NCBI RefSeq assembly: GCF_000521565.1
Contig: NZ_CP002701.1
Location: 124,001 to 188,000 of the forward strand
Direction: 5' to 3'
Length of the DNA stretch: 64,000 nt
Source of the DNA: Buchnera aphidicola str. G002 (Myzus persicae)
Lineage (GTDB): Bacteria; Pseudomonadota; Gammaproteobacteria; Enterobacterales; Enterobacteriaceae
In this document: piece by piece, positions 21,587 through 32,579 of the stretch
Layout of the letters: each line of letters begins with the position of its first letter
How positions within the stretch are numbered: position 1 is the stretch's first letter
The notes under the pieces: generated by a model
What the model was told of the DNA's origin: nothing
Database searches by the model: none
Seen by the model: only the letters and a program-made list of their open reading frames with translations
Made by a program: the position numbers and the translations under genes

Positions 21587-22354
21587 TTATAAACCTAATA
21601 AAATAGTGAATAAAATTTTCCTAAAAATCATCATTGTAGGATGAAATTGTATAGCAATAAGACTTATAATTCCTAGTAAAACTGTTATTATTGCTAACCA
21701 CCTAGTATTTTTTTCCGTGAAAAATAAAGAAGTATGTGAATTATTTTTTTTTATTTTCCACCATTTTGATACCAGCCATATTCCAAGCCAGATTAAAATT
21801 GAAATAAATAACAAAAACCATTTAAAATAATCATTTTGATCGTTTGGGGGTATTTTAATAGTGATTCCAGTAACTATACCTGGAAAAAAGTATACTGGAG
21901 GCCATAATATACATCCAATCATACTAGGAAAAATAAATTTTTTTAATGGTAATTTAAGCATGCCGGCAATCATGGGTATTAACGGTCTAGTTGGTCCTAT
22001 GAATCTTCCGACAATAATAGCTATGATACTATGCTTATGTAATATAGATTTTGTTTTATCGAATAATTTTTGATTTTTTTTTAAAAATTTTAAATTATAT
22101 AACCAGTTTTTAAAATACAATCCAATATAATATGAAAGCCAATCTCCTAGTAAACAACCAATAGTTCCAGATATCCAGGCAGGATAAAATAATAATCTTC
22201 CATCGCCTATAAATGTACCTAGTGTTGTCATTAAAATGATACCCGGCAGTAATAATCCAACTAATGCAAGAGATTCTAAGAAAGAAACTATACCAACTAA
22301 TAAAAGCGAGTAAGTTAAAGATTGTGTAATAAAGTTTGTTAGCCAAGATTCCAT
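21587..22354 (-). CDS. yabI: YabI, DedA-family inner-membrane protein
   Basis: DedA-family membrane protein; members are linked to membrane homeostasis and lipid carrier flipping, but no substrate can be assigned from sequence. The 255 residues (254 in E. coli YabI) have the N-terminus FITQSLTYSLL, SFLESLALVGLLLPG, GDWLSYYIG and the signature GRFIGPTRPLIPMIAGM, with about five membrane segments and a C-terminal extension shared with YabI. The gene is divergent from surA. Confidence 0.88.
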   Translation of the reverse strand: MESWLTNFITQSLTYSLLLVGIVSFLESLALVGLLLPGIILMTTLGTFIGDGRLLFYPAWISGTIGCLLGDWLSYYIGLYFKNWLYNLKFLKKNQKLFDKTKSILHKHSIIAIIVGRFIGPTRPLIPMIAGMLKLPLKKFIFPSMIGCILWPPVYFFPGIVTGITIKIPPNDQNDYFKWFLLFISILIWLGIWLVSKWWKIKKNNSHTSLFFTEKNTRWLAIITVLLGIISLIAIQFHPTMMIFRKILFTILLGL

Positions 22355-22519
22355 AAGCTCTCATTATTTCAAGTGTTTTAATATTGAAAAATATTTTTAA
22401 ATAAATATTTTATACTTTATATACTTTTTTAAGTAACCTCAAGAAAAATTTTTTATTAAATATATAATAATAAAAAAACTTGTCTATTAAACGCTTAACA
22501 TAAAAAAAGAAGAATTACA

Positions 22520-23812
22520 ATGAAAATATGGATTGTTATAATTTTATATATTTTTACTAGTATTTTTTATGTTTTATCTAAAGAAATTGAAATAGATAAT
22601 ATTGCAGCGGTTGTAAATGATCAGATTATTTTAAATAGTGATGTTAAAAAGATTCTTTTCTTACTTAAAAAAGAAGGACAAGATTTTAGAATACCTTTGA
22701 AAAGTGATTTTTTAAAAGAAAAAGTTATTCAAAAATTAATTTTAGATGAGCTTCTTTTACAAGAATCAAAAAAAATGAATATTACCGTTACTCAAGAACA
22801 AATAAATAGCATGATTAAAAATATAGCTTTAAAAAAAAATATTAGTATGAATCAATTAAAAAATTATATTTTATTTCATGATAGTTACAGCAATTTCTCT
22901 TATAAAAATTACGAAAAAAATATTAAAAAATTATTACAAATTAAAATAATACAAGATTATGAAATTAATAAACGTGTAAATGTAACAGAAGAAGAAGTAA
23001 ATGTTCTTTTTAAAAAACTCATTCATAATAATAAAAAATTCAAAAAGATAAATTTGAGTTATATTTTGATACCTCTTGTTAAAGACAGATCTAATTATGT
23101 TATTGATGATAAAAGAAAATTAGCAAATAGTCTTGTTACTAAACTTAAAAAAGGTTATGATTTTGAAAAATTATATATAGAATGTAAAAAAAATAAAGTT
23201 TTATTTTCAGTGAAAAAAATGTTTTGGATTCATTTATTAGATATGAAAAATACATTTTTAAAAACTTTAGATGTTTTAGAAAAAGGACAAATTTTAGGAC
23301 CTTTTTTAGGTGATAAAGGATTTTATATTTTTAAAGTCAATGATATTCGTAATAACAAAGAAAACATTTCAACTGAATTTTATGTACAACATTGTTTAAT
23401 AAAACCTTCTATTATAATTAATGATGAAGAATCAAGAAACAATATTTGGAACATATATAGAAATATTAAAAGAGGAGTGTATAGTTTCGATTATGCTGTT
23501 AAAAACTTATCTAATGATTTTTATTCAGCTAATAAAAATGGTGATTTAGGTTGGATTTCTGAAGGAATGTTTCATGGTAATTTTAAAAAAATATTATTTA
23601 GTTTAAAAAAAAATGAGGTTAGTGAACCTGTTCGATCTGAATTTGGATGGCATATAGTTAAAATATTAGATAAACGTGAAATAGACTACTTTTATAATTT
23701 TAAAAAAAAACAAGCTTATAATATTTTATTTTTCAAAAAAATGGTATTAGAAAAAAACCATTGGATAGAAGATCTTAAAAACTTTTCTTATATAAACATT
23801 ATCAGACCGTAG
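22520..23812 (+). CDS. surA: SurA, periplasmic chaperone and peptidyl-prolyl isomerase
   Basis: Escorts unfolded outer-membrane proteins through the periplasm. The 430 residues (428 in E. coli) start with a signal peptide (about residues 1-20), then the chaperone domain with VNDQIILNSDV, and two parvulin-like repeats. The second, with GDLGWISEGM and EVSEPVRSEFGWHIVKI, is well conserved; the first is diverged. E. coli has lptD before and pdxA after surA; here both are absent and rsmA follows directly. Confidence 0.93.
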   Translation: MKIWIVIILYIFTSIFYVLSKEIEIDNIAAVVNDQIILNSDVKKILFLLKKEGQDFRIPLKSDFLKEKVIQKLILDELLLQESKKMNITVTQEQINSMIKNIALKKNISMNQLKNYILFHDSYSNFSYKNYEKNIKKLLQIKIIQDYEINKRVNVTEEEVNVLFKKLIHNNKKFKKINLSYILIPLVKDRSNYVIDDKRKLANSLVTKLKKGYDFEKLYIECKKNKVLFSVKKMFWIHLLDMKNTFLKTLDVLEKGQILGPFLGDKGFYIFKVNDIRNNKENISTEFYVQHCLIKPSIIINDEESRNNIWNIYRNIKRGVYSFDYAVKNLSNDFYSANKNGDLGWISEGMFHGNFKKILFSLKKNEVSEPVRSEFGWHIVKILDKREIDYFYNFKKKQAYNILFFKKMVLEKNHWIEDLKNFSYINIIRP

Positions 23813-23863
23813 TATATATTTTTATATGATTAACAAGAATATACTAATAATAAGCATAAATTT

Positions 23864-24685
23864 ATGAAAAGTATAAAAACTTTTAAAAAACACTTTCCTG
23901 TGAAAAAATATGGACAAAATTTTCTTATTAATAAAGAGATCATAAAAAATATTGTTAAAAAAATTAATCCAAATATAGAACAAACATTAGTAGAAATCGG
24001 ACCAGGATTAGCTGCATTAACTGAGCCCATATCTCAGTTATTAAAAGAGTTAATAGTTATTGAAATAGACTGTAATCTATTATATTTTTTAAAAAAACAA
24101 CCATTTTATTCAAAATTAATAGTTTTTTGTCAAGATGCTTTAAACTTTAATTATACAAATTTATTTTATAAAAAAAATAAATTAATTCGTATTTTTGGTA
24201 ATTTACCATATAATATCTCTACATCTTTAATTATTTTTTTATTTCAACACATTAGAGTAATTCAAGATATGAATTTTATGCTTCAAAAAGAAGTTGCTGC
24301 AAGATTAATTGCATTACCTGGAAATAAATATTACGGTCGTTTGAGCATTATATCTCAATATTATTGTGATATCAAAATTTTATTAAATGTTGCTCCTGAA
24401 GATTTTTGGCCTATTCCGAGAGTTCATTCTATATTTGTAAATTTAACACCTCATCATAATTCTCCTTATTTTGTTTATGATATTAATATTTTAAGCCTTA
24501 TTACAAATAAGGCTTTCCAAAATAGAAGAAAAATATTACGTCATAGTTTAAAAAATTTATTTTCTGAAACAACTTTATTAAATTTAGATATTAATCCCAG
24601 ATTAAGAGCTGAAAATATTTCTGTTTTTCAGTATTGTCAATTAGCTAATTATTTGTATAAAAAAAATTATACTAAAAAAAATTAA
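23864..24685 (+). CDS. rsmA: 16S rRNA dimethyladenosine transferase (RsmA/KsgA)
   Basis: Dimethylates A1518 and A1519 of 16S rRNA late in 30S assembly. The 273 residues equal the E. coli length, with the SAM-binding motif VEIGPGLAALTEP, catalytic NLPYNIS, FMLQKEVAARL, and the C-terminal NRRKILRHSLKNLF and AENISVFQYCQLANYL. It lies between surA and apaH, as in E. coli except that pdxA and apaG are missing. Confidence 0.95.
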   Translation: MKSIKTFKKHFPVKKYGQNFLINKEIIKNIVKKINPNIEQTLVEIGPGLAALTEPISQLLKELIVIEIDCNLLYFLKKQPFYSKLIVFCQDALNFNYTNLFYKKNKLIRIFGNLPYNISTSLIIFLFQHIRVIQDMNFMLQKEVAARLIALPGNKYYGRLSIISQYYCDIKILLNVAPEDFWPIPRVHSIFVNLTPHHNSPYFVYDINILSLITNKAFQNRRKILRHSLKNLFSETTLLNLDINPRLRAENISVFQYCQLANYLYKKNYTKKN

Positions 24686-24729
24686 TTTGGTTAGATTCTT
24701 TAACAAATTGATTAAAAGAGGAATGTGAG

Positions 24730-25545
24730 ATGAGTACTTATTTTATTAGTGATATTCACGGTTGTTATAAAGAATTTAAACTTCTTTTAGAAAAATCAGA
24801 TTTTAATTATACTAAAGATTATCTATGGATTGCTGGTGATTTAGTATCAAGAGGACCTGATTCTCTTAAGGTTTTAAAATACATTTATTCTTTTCGAAAG
24901 AGAGTAAAAATAGTACTTGGGAATCATGATATAAATTTAATTTCTGTTTATATAGGTGTTAAAAAAAATAAAAAAGAAAATTTTTTTGATGAATTTCTTA
25001 ATTCTGAAGATAGCTTTCAACTAATAAATTGGTTAAGGAAGCAATCTTTATTAAAAATTGATAAAAAACGTAAAATTATTATGGTGCATGCTGGTATTAG
25101 TCCTAAATGGAATATTAATACTTTACAATTTTATGCATTAGCAATTGAAGAGTTTTTGTCAAATGATAATTATTTTTTATTTCTTGAAGCTATGTATAAT
25201 AACAATATAAATTTTTGGGATATAAGTTTAAAGAGATTAGATCGATTAAGATATAGTATGAATACTTTTACAAGAATGAGATACTGTTATCCAGATGGTC
25301 AATTAAATATGTTTTATAAACAATCTCCAAAATTGATTAAATATCCACTTTTACCCTGGTTTTTTATTCATCAAAGACTGATAAAAGATTATTCTATTTT
25401 TTTTGGACATTGGTCTTCTCTAAAAGGAACATATATTCCTAAACCATTTTTTTCATTAGATGGTGGCTGTTGTTGGGGTGGAGAGCTCAATATGTTTCGC
25501 TGGGAAGATAAAAAATGGTTTTCTCAATCTTATTTAGGTAAGTAA
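24730..25545 (+). CDS. apaH: Diadenosine tetraphosphatase (symmetrical)
   Basis: Hydrolyses Ap4A to two ADP, limiting alarmone build-up and de-capping some RNAs in E. coli. The 271 residues have metallophosphatase motifs FISDIHGCY, AGDLVSRGPDS, LGNHDINL, VHAGISPKW and FGHWSSLKG. AGAGGA precedes the ATG. It is convergent with folA, with 16 bases between the stops. Confidence 0.95.
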   Translation: MSTYFISDIHGCYKEFKLLLEKSDFNYTKDYLWIAGDLVSRGPDSLKVLKYIYSFRKRVKIVLGNHDINLISVYIGVKKNKKENFFDEFLNSEDSFQLINWLRKQSLLKIDKKRKIIMVHAGISPKWNINTLQFYALAIEEFLSNDNYFLFLEAMYNNNINFWDISLKRLDRLRYSMNTFTRMRYCYPDGQLNMFYKQSPKLIKYPLLPWFFIHQRLIKDYSIFFGHWSSLKGTYIPKPFFSLDGGCCWGGELNMFRWEDKKWFSQSYLGK

Positions 25546-25561
25546 ATAAAATTTTTTTATT

Positions 25562-26047
25562 TTATCTATATAAAATTTCAAAACAATAATTATAAGGATT
25601 AATTGTGTTTTTGATAAAATTTTTTCTAAATATTATTTTCCAATACGGATACAATTGATATTTAGGAAAATAAGTATCACCATTAACGTTAATATCTATA
25701 TGAGTCAGATATAATTTTTTAGCATAAAACAACATCTTTTTATATACTTGAGCCCCTCCAATTACCATTATTTCTTGATTGTATTTCGTTGCAGCAAGAA
25801 TGGCGTTTGATATTGAATCAGCCCAAATAATACCTTTTTCATCAATCTTTTTTTTACTAATTACTATATTGTTACGCATAGACAAGGGTTTACGAATAGA
25901 TTCCCAGGTCAAACGACCCATGATAACGTTTTTGTTTATTGTGTTTTTTTTAAACCATTTTAAATCTTCTGGAAGATGCCAAGGTATTTTATTATTATGT
26001 CCGATGACAAAATTTTTAGAAATAGCAGCAATTAAACTTATGTTCAT
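25562..26047 (-). CDS. folA: Dihydrofolate reductase
   Basis: Reduces dihydrofolate to tetrahydrofolate with NADPH. The 161 residues (159 in E. coli) begin ISLIAAISKNFVIG, with the catalytic acid D28 in PWHLPEDLKWFK, the NADPH-binding NVIMGRLTWESI and VIGGAQVY. AAGGA lies upstream of the ATG. It is downstream of carAB on the same strand, with an 89-base gap. Confidence 0.95.
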   Translation of the reverse strand: MNISLIAAISKNFVIGHNNKIPWHLPEDLKWFKKNTINKNVIMGRLTWESIRKPLSMRNNIVISKKKIDEKGIIWADSISNAILAATKYNQEIMVIGGAQVYKKMLFYAKKLYLTHIDINVNGDTYFPKYQLYPYWKIIFRKNFIKNTINPYNYCFEILYR

Positions 26048-26136
26048 ATAAAAATGTATCCTTAATATGAATTATAAATATGTTTTACAACATATTTATA
26101 AAAATTTCATTATATAAATTATATTAAGAATTAATT

Positions 26137-29100
26137 TTAAAGTAAATTTATTTTTTTGTGCATTTCTTGTAAAGAGTTGACTTTTTTAGTTGGATTTTCA
26201 TTTAACGCCATAACAGTTGCAAAAGCACCATTTAAAGTTGTATCATAGTGAACTTTATATTGAAGAGCACTACGACATATTAATTTTGAATCTTTTATCC
26301 CTTGATGACATGCAGTTGTATTAATAATATAAGAATATTCTTTATTTTTTAAACGATCTTGTATATGTGGACGTCCTTCATGCACTTTGTTGACTAATCT
26401 AGACTCAATACCAGATTTTTTTAAAGCTATAGATGTACCTTTAGTAGCATCAATTTCAAAACCTAATTTTTTCAATTTTACTGCTAAATTTATAATATTA
26501 TTTTTATCATCATCTCTTACTGATAAAAGAACTCTACCTAATCTTTTCATATTTGTATGTGCACCAAGCATTGCTTTAGAAAAAGCTTCTGAAAAGTTAT
26601 TACCAATACCCATGACTTCTCCTGTAGAACGCATTTCTGGACCTAATATAGGATCAACACCTTGAAATTTATCAAAAGGAAGAATAGCTTCTTTTACCGA
26701 AAAATATGGTGGAATCACTTCTTTTGTAAAACCTTGTTCTAATAGTGTTTTTCCATACATAACTCGTACAGAAATTTTTGCTAACGCAAGACCCGTTGCT
26801 TTTGAAACAAATGGTACTGTCCGCGCGGCTCTTGGATTTACTTCAATAATATATATTTTATTTTTTTTAATGGCAAATTGTACGTTCATTAGTCCTTTTA
26901 CAGATAATTCAAAAGCTAGTTTGATTACTTGTTTTCTGATTTCATTTTGCACTTTGTTAGTTAAAGTATATGCTGGTAAAGAACATGCAGAATCACCGGA
27001 ATGAACTCCAGCTTGTTCGATGTGTTCCATAATACCACCGATAAGGACTGTTTTTCCATCACAGATAGCATCAACATCGACTTCTGTTGCATAATCTAGA
27101 TATTGATCTAGTAAAAAAATAGGAGTAATGTTCTTTTCTTTTAAAATAGTTTTAAAATAATTTTCTAGACCAGATTCATTATATACAATCTCCATTGCTC
27201 TGCCGCCTAAAACATAAGATGGTCGAACCATAATAGGATAACCGATTATTTTAGATTGTTTAATAGCATCTTGTAAAGTGAAAACAGTAGCATTTAACGG
27301 TTGTTGTAATTTTAACTTAGTTACAGTTTTTTGAAATCGATTTCTATCTTCTGCATTGTCAATTGCATCCGGACTCGTTCCAATAATAGGGATTCCTTCT
27401 TTTTCAAATTCACGTGCTAATTTTAAAGGTGTTTGTCCACCATATTGAATAATAACACCAGTAGGTTTTTCTATTCTGACAATTTCTAAAACATTTTCTA
27501 ATGTAATAGGCTCAAAATATAGTCTATCGGAGATATCATAGTCTGTAGATACTGTTTCTGGATTACAATTAATCATAATTGCTTCAAAACCGTCTTCTCG
27601 TAAAGCTTGAGCGGCATGTACACAGCAATAATCAAATTCTATACCTTGTCCTATTCTGTTAGGACCACCACCTAAAATAATAATTTTTTTGTTGTTTTTA
27701 TTTGGATATGATTCACATTCATCTTCCCATGTTGAGTACATATATGCTGTTTCTGTTGAAAATTCAGCAGAACATGTATCAATTCTTTTATATACCGGAT
27801 GCAAATTTAATTTATAACGTAATTTTCTTATTTCTTGTTCTGTTGTCTGCATTAATTTTGCAATACGCTGATCGGAAAAACCTTTTCTTTTAATAAAATA
27901 AAAGAAATTATATTCTAGTTCAATAAATTTTGTTTGAATAATTTTTTGTTCTAGTGAAATAATTTCTTGAATTTGAATAAGAAACCATGGATCAATAGAG
28001 GTTAATTCGAAAATATCATTTACAGTCATACCAGCACGGAACGCATCACCGATATACCAAAGACGTTCAGATCCTGCTTCTTTTAATTCATGCCTAATTT
28101 TTATTAAATATTCTGAATCTGAAGAAGATATCTTAGAATCAAATCCACTAGAACCAACTTCTAGACCACGAATAGCTTTTTGTATAGATTCTTGAAAAGT
28201 ACGACCTATCGCCATTACTTCTCCAACAGATTTCATTTGCGTGGTTAATCTATCATTGCATCCTGGAAATTTTTCAAAATTAAATCTGGGAATTTTTGTT
28301 ACTATATAATCTATAGAAGGTTCAAATGATGCAGTAGTATTAGTTCCTGTGATGTCATTTGCAAGTTCATCTAAGGTATATCCAATAGATAATTTAGCAG
28401 CGATTTTTGCAATTGGGAAGCCAGTAGCCTTTGATGCTAGAGCAGAAGAACGAGAAACTCTAGGATTCATTTCAATTACGATCATTCGACCATCTTTGGG
28501 GTTAATAGCAAATTGTACATTAGAGCCACCAGTTTCAACACCTATTTCTCTTAAAATAGACATGGAGGCGTTTCTCATTACCTGATATTCTTTATCAGTA
28601 AGAGTTTGTGCTGGTGCTACAGTAATAGAATCTCCCGTATGAATACCCATAGGATCTAAATTTTCAATTGAGCAAACAATAATACAGTTATTATTTTTAT
28701 CTCGTACGACTTCCATTTCATATTCTTTCCAACCGATAAGAGATTCATCAATTAACAATTCTGTACTCGGGGATAATTTTAATCCTCTTTCACAAATTTC
28801 TTTAAATTCTTCATTATTGTATGCAATACCTCCTCCATGTCCACCCATCGTAAAAGAAGGTCGAATAATACAAGGGAAACCTACATCGTTTAAAATAGAA
28901 AATGCTTTTTTAATATTATGTGCAATACCGCATTTTGCAGTTTCTAGACCTAGTTTCTTCATAGAATATTCAAATAATTTTCTATTTTCAGCTTTTTTAA
29001 TCGCATCAACTGTAGCACCTATAATTTTTACATTAAATCGATCTAGTATTCCTTTTTTGTCTAATTCTAAAGCACAATTAAGAGCTGTTTGTCCTCCCAT

Positions 29101-29367
29101 AGTAGGTAGTAGTGCATCTGGTTTTTCTTTTTTAATAATTTTTTCAACTACTTTCCAATGAATTGGCTCAATATATGTTGCATCAGCCATACCAGGATCT
29201 GTCATAATAGTTGCTGGATTAGAATTGACAAGAATAATTCTATAACCTTCTTCTTTTAAAGCCTTACAAGCTTGTGCACCAGAATAATCAAATTCACAAG
29301 CTTGTCCAATTACTATTGGACCTGCTCCAAGAATTAAAATTGATTTTATATCAGTAGATTTAGGCAT
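26137..29367 (-). CDS. carB: Carbamoyl-phosphate synthase large subunit
   Basis: Makes carbamoyl phosphate from bicarbonate, two ATP and ammonia supplied by CarA, feeding arginine and pyrimidine synthesis. The 1076 residues (1073 in E. coli) show the two homologous ATP-grasp halves ([20 protein letters not shown] and [19 protein letters not shown]), an oligomerisation region, and a C-terminal allosteric domain with [19 protein letters not shown] precedes the ATG. It follows carA by 17 bases. Arginine supply is a typical symbiont function. Confidence 0.96.
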   Translation of the reverse strand: MPKSTDIKSILILGAGPIVIGQACEFDYSGAQACKALKEEGYRIILVNSNPATIMTDPGMADATYIEPIHWKVVEKIIKKEKPDALLPTMGGQTALNCALELDKKGILDRFNVKIIGATVDAIKKAENRKLFEYSMKKLGLETAKCGIAHNIKKAFSILNDVGFPCIIRPSFTMGGHGGGIAYNNEEFKEICERGLKLSPSTELLIDESLIGWKEYEMEVVRDKNNNCIIVCSIENLDPMGIHTGDSITVAPAQTLTDKEYQVMRNASMSILREIGVETGGSNVQFAINPKDGRMIVIEMNPRVSRSSALASKATGFPIAKIAAKLSIGYTLDELANDITGTNTTASFEPSIDYIVTKIPRFNFEKFPGCNDRLTTQMKSVGEVMAIGRTFQESIQKAIRGLEVGSSGFDSKISSSDSEYLIKIRHELKEAGSERLWYIGDAFRAGMTVNDIFELTSIDPWFLIQIQEIISLEQKIIQTKFIELEYNFFYFIKRKGFSDQRIAKLMQTTEQEIRKLRYKLNLHPVYKRIDTCSAEFSTETAYMYSTWEDECESYPNKNNKKIIILGGGPNRIGQGIEFDYCCVHAAQALREDGFEAIMINCNPETVSTDYDISDRLYFEPITLENVLEIVRIEKPTGVIIQYGGQTPLKLAREFEKEGIPIIGTSPDAIDNAEDRNRFQKTVTKLKLQQPLNATVFTLQDAIKQSKIIGYPIMVRPSYVLGGRAMEIVYNESGLENYFKTILKEKNITPIFLLDQYLDYATEVDVDAICDGKTVLIGGIMEHIEQAGVHSGDSACSLPAYTLTNKVQNEIRKQVIKLAFELSVKGLMNVQFAIKKNKIYIIEVNPRAARTVPFVSKATGLALAKISVRVMYGKTLLEQGFTKEVIPPYFSVKEAILPFDKFQGVDPILGPEMRSTGEVMGIGNNFSEAFSKAMLGAHTNMKRLGRVLLSVRDDDKNNIINLAVKLKKLGFEIDATKGTSIALKKSGIESRLVNKVHEGRPHIQDRLKNKEYSYIINTTACHQGIKDSKLICRSALQYKVHYDTTLNGAFATVMALNENPTKKVNSLQEMHKKINLL

Positions 29368-29384
29368 TTTTTTTCCCTAATGAA

Positions 29385-30533
29385 TTACTGAGTTTTAGTT
29401 TTTTGATAAATAATTAATTGAATAAAATGATCAAATAAAGAAGAAGCATCATGTGGTCCAGGACTAGCTTCTGGATGACCTTGAAAACTAAAAGCTAATT
29501 TATTTGTTAAAGATAGTCCTTGTAATGTTCCATCAAAAAGAGAACTATGTGTGATTTTAATATTATTTGGCATGTTTTTCATATCTACAGTAAAACTATG
29601 ATTTTGAGAGGTAATAATAACTCGGTTAGTTTCTATTTCTTTTACAGGATGATTGGCTCCATGATGTCCAAATTTCATTTTGACAATTTTAGCTCCACTA
29701 GCTAAAGCAAGAAGTTGATGCCCTAAACATATTCCGAAAATTGGAATATTAATTTTTAAAAAGGATTGAATGGCATTAATAGCGTAATAACAAGGTCTTG
29801 GATCACCTGGTCCATTAGATAAAAATATTCCGTCTGGATGTAAATTTAAGACTGTTTCTGAATTAGTAGAAGCAGGAACAATTGTTAAATAACATCCTCT
29901 ATCTACAAGCATGCGTAATATGTTTCTTTTGACTCCAAAATCATATACAACTACATGAAATAAAGATTTCTCTTTTTTAATAGAAAGAAATTTTTTTTTA
30001 TTCAGATCAAAACTGCCTTTATTCCAGTTATAAATAAATTTAGTAGATACTTCTTTTGCCAAATCTAAACCTTGTAAACTTAAAAAATTTTTAGCATGCG
30101 CATGTGCTATAGGATAATTTTCTTTCTTATCTTCTATAATACATCCGTTTTGAGAACCTTTTGTACGTAAAATACGTGTAAGCTTTCTAGTGTCGATATC
30201 AGATATTGCAACAATATTATTGTCTTTTAAGTATGAAGAAAAATTATTTTTATTTCGATAATTACTTGCAATAGGTGATAAATCACGAATGATCAGTCCC
30301 TTTGCATGAATTTTAGATGATTCTTCATCATAAGGATTTGTTCCAACATTTCCAATATGGGGATGAGTTAATGTCACAATTTGATGTGAGTAAGAAGGAT
30401 CGGTAATTATTTCTTGGTAACCAGTTATTGATGTATTAAAAACAACTTCACCTACAGTTATTCCTTTTGCTCCAATAGCTCGTCCGTGAAATCTAGTTCC
30501 ATCTTCTAAAACCAGTACTGCTAATTGACTCAA
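29385..30533 (-). CDS. carA: Carbamoyl-phosphate synthase small subunit (UUG start)
   Basis: Glutaminase subunit that hydrolyses glutamine and channels ammonia to CarB. From the TTG at 30533 the product is 382 residues, exactly the E. coli length. The upstream ATG at 30545 overlaps GGAGGG (30543-30538), a strong ribosome-binding site four bases before the TTG, so it is unlikely to be the start. E. coli carA also starts at UUG. The class I amidotransferase motifs [14 protein letters not shown] (nucleophile Cys) and [13 protein letters not shown] (His, Glu) are intact. The 208-base 5' gap is AT-rich with no recognisable ArgR or PurR operator. Confidence 0.94.
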   Translation of the reverse strand: MSQLAVLVLEDGTRFHGRAIGAKGITVGEVVFNTSITGYQEIITDPSYSHQIVTLTHPHIGNVGTNPYDEESSKIHAKGLIIRDLSPIASNYRNKNNFSSYLKDNNIVAISDIDTRKLTRILRTKGSQNGCIIEDKKENYPIAHAHAKNFLSLQGLDLAKEVSTKFIYNWNKGSFDLNKKKFLSIKKEKSLFHVVVYDFGVKRNILRMLVDRGCYLTIVPASTNSETVLNLHPDGIFLSNGPGDPRPCYYAINAIQSFLKINIPIFGICLGHQLLALASGAKIVKMKFGHHGANHPVKEIETNRVIITSQNHSFTVDMKNMPNNIKITHSSLFDGTLQGLSLTNKLAFSFQGHPEASPGPHDASSLFDHFIQLIIYQKTKTQ

Positions 30534-30741
30534 AACGCCCTCCATTAAAAAAGTATTTTTTATATTAACTTTTTAATTTTTTAATAAAAATTATTATATA
30601 TATTATAATAGTTTTATTATATTTTAACTACAATTAATGTTTTTGTCTATTATCATAAGAAACATTTAAAATTTAATAGTGTGGTACGTTTAAATTATAA
30701 AAATTTTAGAATATGATAAATATATTAAATAAAATAATTCA

Positions 30742-31551
30742 TTATCTGAATGATAGTACGTCTGTCATGTCAAATAAACCTGTTTTTTTTTGGTGAATCC
30801 AAATTGCAGATTCTATAGCACCTTTAGCAAAACATATTCTATTCGATGCAGTATGAGTAATTTTAATTTCTTCACCAGGACTAGAAAACATAACTGTATG
30901 TTTCCCGATAATATCACCTGCACGTACTATAGAAAATCCAATTTTGTTTTCTTTTCTAGTTCCAGTAATACCTTTTTTATAATATATTGAATTTTTATTT
31001 AAATCCCATTTCATAATTTTTGCTATTATTTCTCCTATTGATAATGCTGTTCCTGAAGGAGCGTCTACTTTGTTACGATGATGAAATTCAAGAATATCAA
31101 TATCAGATTTTTTTCCTATAATTTGGGTAGTTTTTTGAATTAATTGAAAAAGTAAGTTTATTCCTATGCTAAAATTCGATGAGATAATTACAGCAGTTTT
31201 TTCAGAGTGTTTTTTAATAATATTAATTTCTTCTGTTGAAAATCCAGTTGTACCAATAACAATATTTTTTTTTAGTTTACTACAATATTGTAAATAATTT
31301 AACGTAGCATTTGGTCTTGTAAAATCAATTAAAACATCAAAATCTTGTGTTTTATTTAATTCATCAGTTATCAGAACACCAATTTTTCCTATTCCAAGAG
31401 TTTCTCCAATATCTTTATTTACTAGTGGGTGTTTTTTTTCTACTAGTGCTGCTGTTAAACATGTATTTTTATTTTTTTGTATTTCTTGAATTAATATTTG
31501 ACCCATTCTACCCATAGGTCCAGTAATCGCTATACGAGTTATTTTAATCAT
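30742..31551 (-). CDS. dapB: 4-hydroxy-tetrahydrodipicolinate reductase
   Basis: Reduces the dihydrodipicolinate precursor in the diaminopimelate route to lysine and peptidoglycan. The 269 residues (273 in E. coli) have a Rossmann motif ITGPMGRMGQ, GTTGFSTEE, and the active-site EFHHRNKVDAPSGTA. AAGGAG precedes the ATG. Upstream ispH ends 18 bases away. Lysine is an essential amino acid for the insect host. Confidence 0.95.
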   Translation of the reverse strand: MIKITRIAITGPMGRMGQILIQEIQKNKNTCLTAALVEKKHPLVNKDIGETLGIGKIGVLITDELNKTQDFDVLIDFTRPNATLNYLQYCSKLKKNIVIGTTGFSTEEINIIKKHSEKTAVIISSNFSIGINLLFQLIQKTTQIIGKKSDIDILEFHHRNKVDAPSGTALSIGEIIAKIMKWDLNKNSIYYKKGITGTRKENKIGFSIVRAGDIIGKHTVMFSSPGEEIKITHTASNRICFAKGAIESAIWIHQKKTGLFDMTDVLSFR

Positions 31552-31569
31552 TTTTTTACTCCTTTTTAT

Positions 31570-32514
31570 TTAATTAAATGCTTTATAGATAGTATTTTTA
31601 GAGATTTTAAAAACTTTTTTTTCTTCTTTACCTATTATTCTAATTTTTTTATTAGCACCTATTTTTTTTAAATATTGAATTACTTCTTTTACTAATATTT
31701 CTGGTGCAGAAGCGCCAGCTGTGATTCCAATATTATTTATATTTTTGAACCATTCTTCTTTAATATCGAGAAAAGAATCAATCAGTTTGGTAAATGTTCC
31801 AGTTTCTTTACCTAATTCAGCTAGTCTATTAGAATTAGAAGAATTTTTTGAACCTACTACAAGTATCATATCAGTTATTTTAGATAATTGAGAAACGGCT
31901 ATTTGACGATTAGTAGTTGCATAACATATATCTTCTTTATAGGGTCCAGAAATTTTAGGAAATTTATTTTTTAAAGCAGAGATAATTTTTTTAGTATTTA
32001 AGATAGATAAAGTAGTTTGAGTCACAAAATTTAATTTTTCGATATTTTTAACAGATAAATTATCAACATCTTTTAAAGACTGAATAAGATATATTTGTCC
32101 ATTTTTATTATTATATTGCCCCATTGTACCTTCTACTTCAGGATGTCCTTTATGACCAATCAGAATCGTCTCTATGCCTTTTGAACTAGATTTTGATACT
32201 TCCATATGTACTTTTGTTACTAAAGGACAAGTAGCATTTAAAATAATCAATTTTTTTTTAATTGCTTCTTTTTTAACTTGTTTAGATACTCCATGTGCAG
32301 AAAAAACAACCACAGAAAAATCTGGAATTTGTGAAATTTTTTCAACAAAAATAACTCCTTTGAGAGATAATTTATTTACAACATATTTATTATGAACAAG
32401 TTCGTGTTTAATATAGATTGTTTGTTTGTATATTTTTAATGCACTTTCAACTATTGAAATAGCTCTTTTTACACCTGCACAAAAACCTCTAGGATTGGCT
32501 AATATAATATTCAC
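31570..32514 (-). CDS. ispH: HMBPP reductase (IspH), GTG start
   Basis: Last step of the MEP isoprenoid pathway, giving IPP and DMAPP with a [4Fe-4S] cluster. The 314 residues (316 in E. coli) keep the three cluster cysteines in RGFCAGVKRAI, NATCPLVTKVH and ICYATTNRQ. The start is GTG at 32514, matching the E. coli N-terminus (IILANPRGFCAG), with AGGT a few bases upstream; no ATG fits. IspE of the same pathway lies near 60 kb. Confidence 0.95.
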   Translation of the reverse strand: MNIILANPRGFCAGVKRAISIVESALKIYKQTIYIKHELVHNKYVVNKLSLKGVIFVEKISQIPDFSVVVFSAHGVSKQVKKEAIKKKLIILNATCPLVTKVHMEVSKSSSKGIETILIGHKGHPEVEGTMGQYNNKNGQIYLIQSLKDVDNLSVKNIEKLNFVTQTTLSILNTKKIISALKNKFPKISGPYKEDICYATTNRQIAVSQLSKITDMILVVGSKNSSNSNRLAELGKETGTFTKLIDSFLDIKEEWFKNINNIGITAGASAPEILVKEVIQYLKKIGANKKIRIIGKEEKKVFKISKNTIYKAFN

Positions 32515-32579
32515 TTTATACCTATTTCTTCATATATAAATTTAAACAATTAAATATTATAAAATTATTTAGAATTTTT

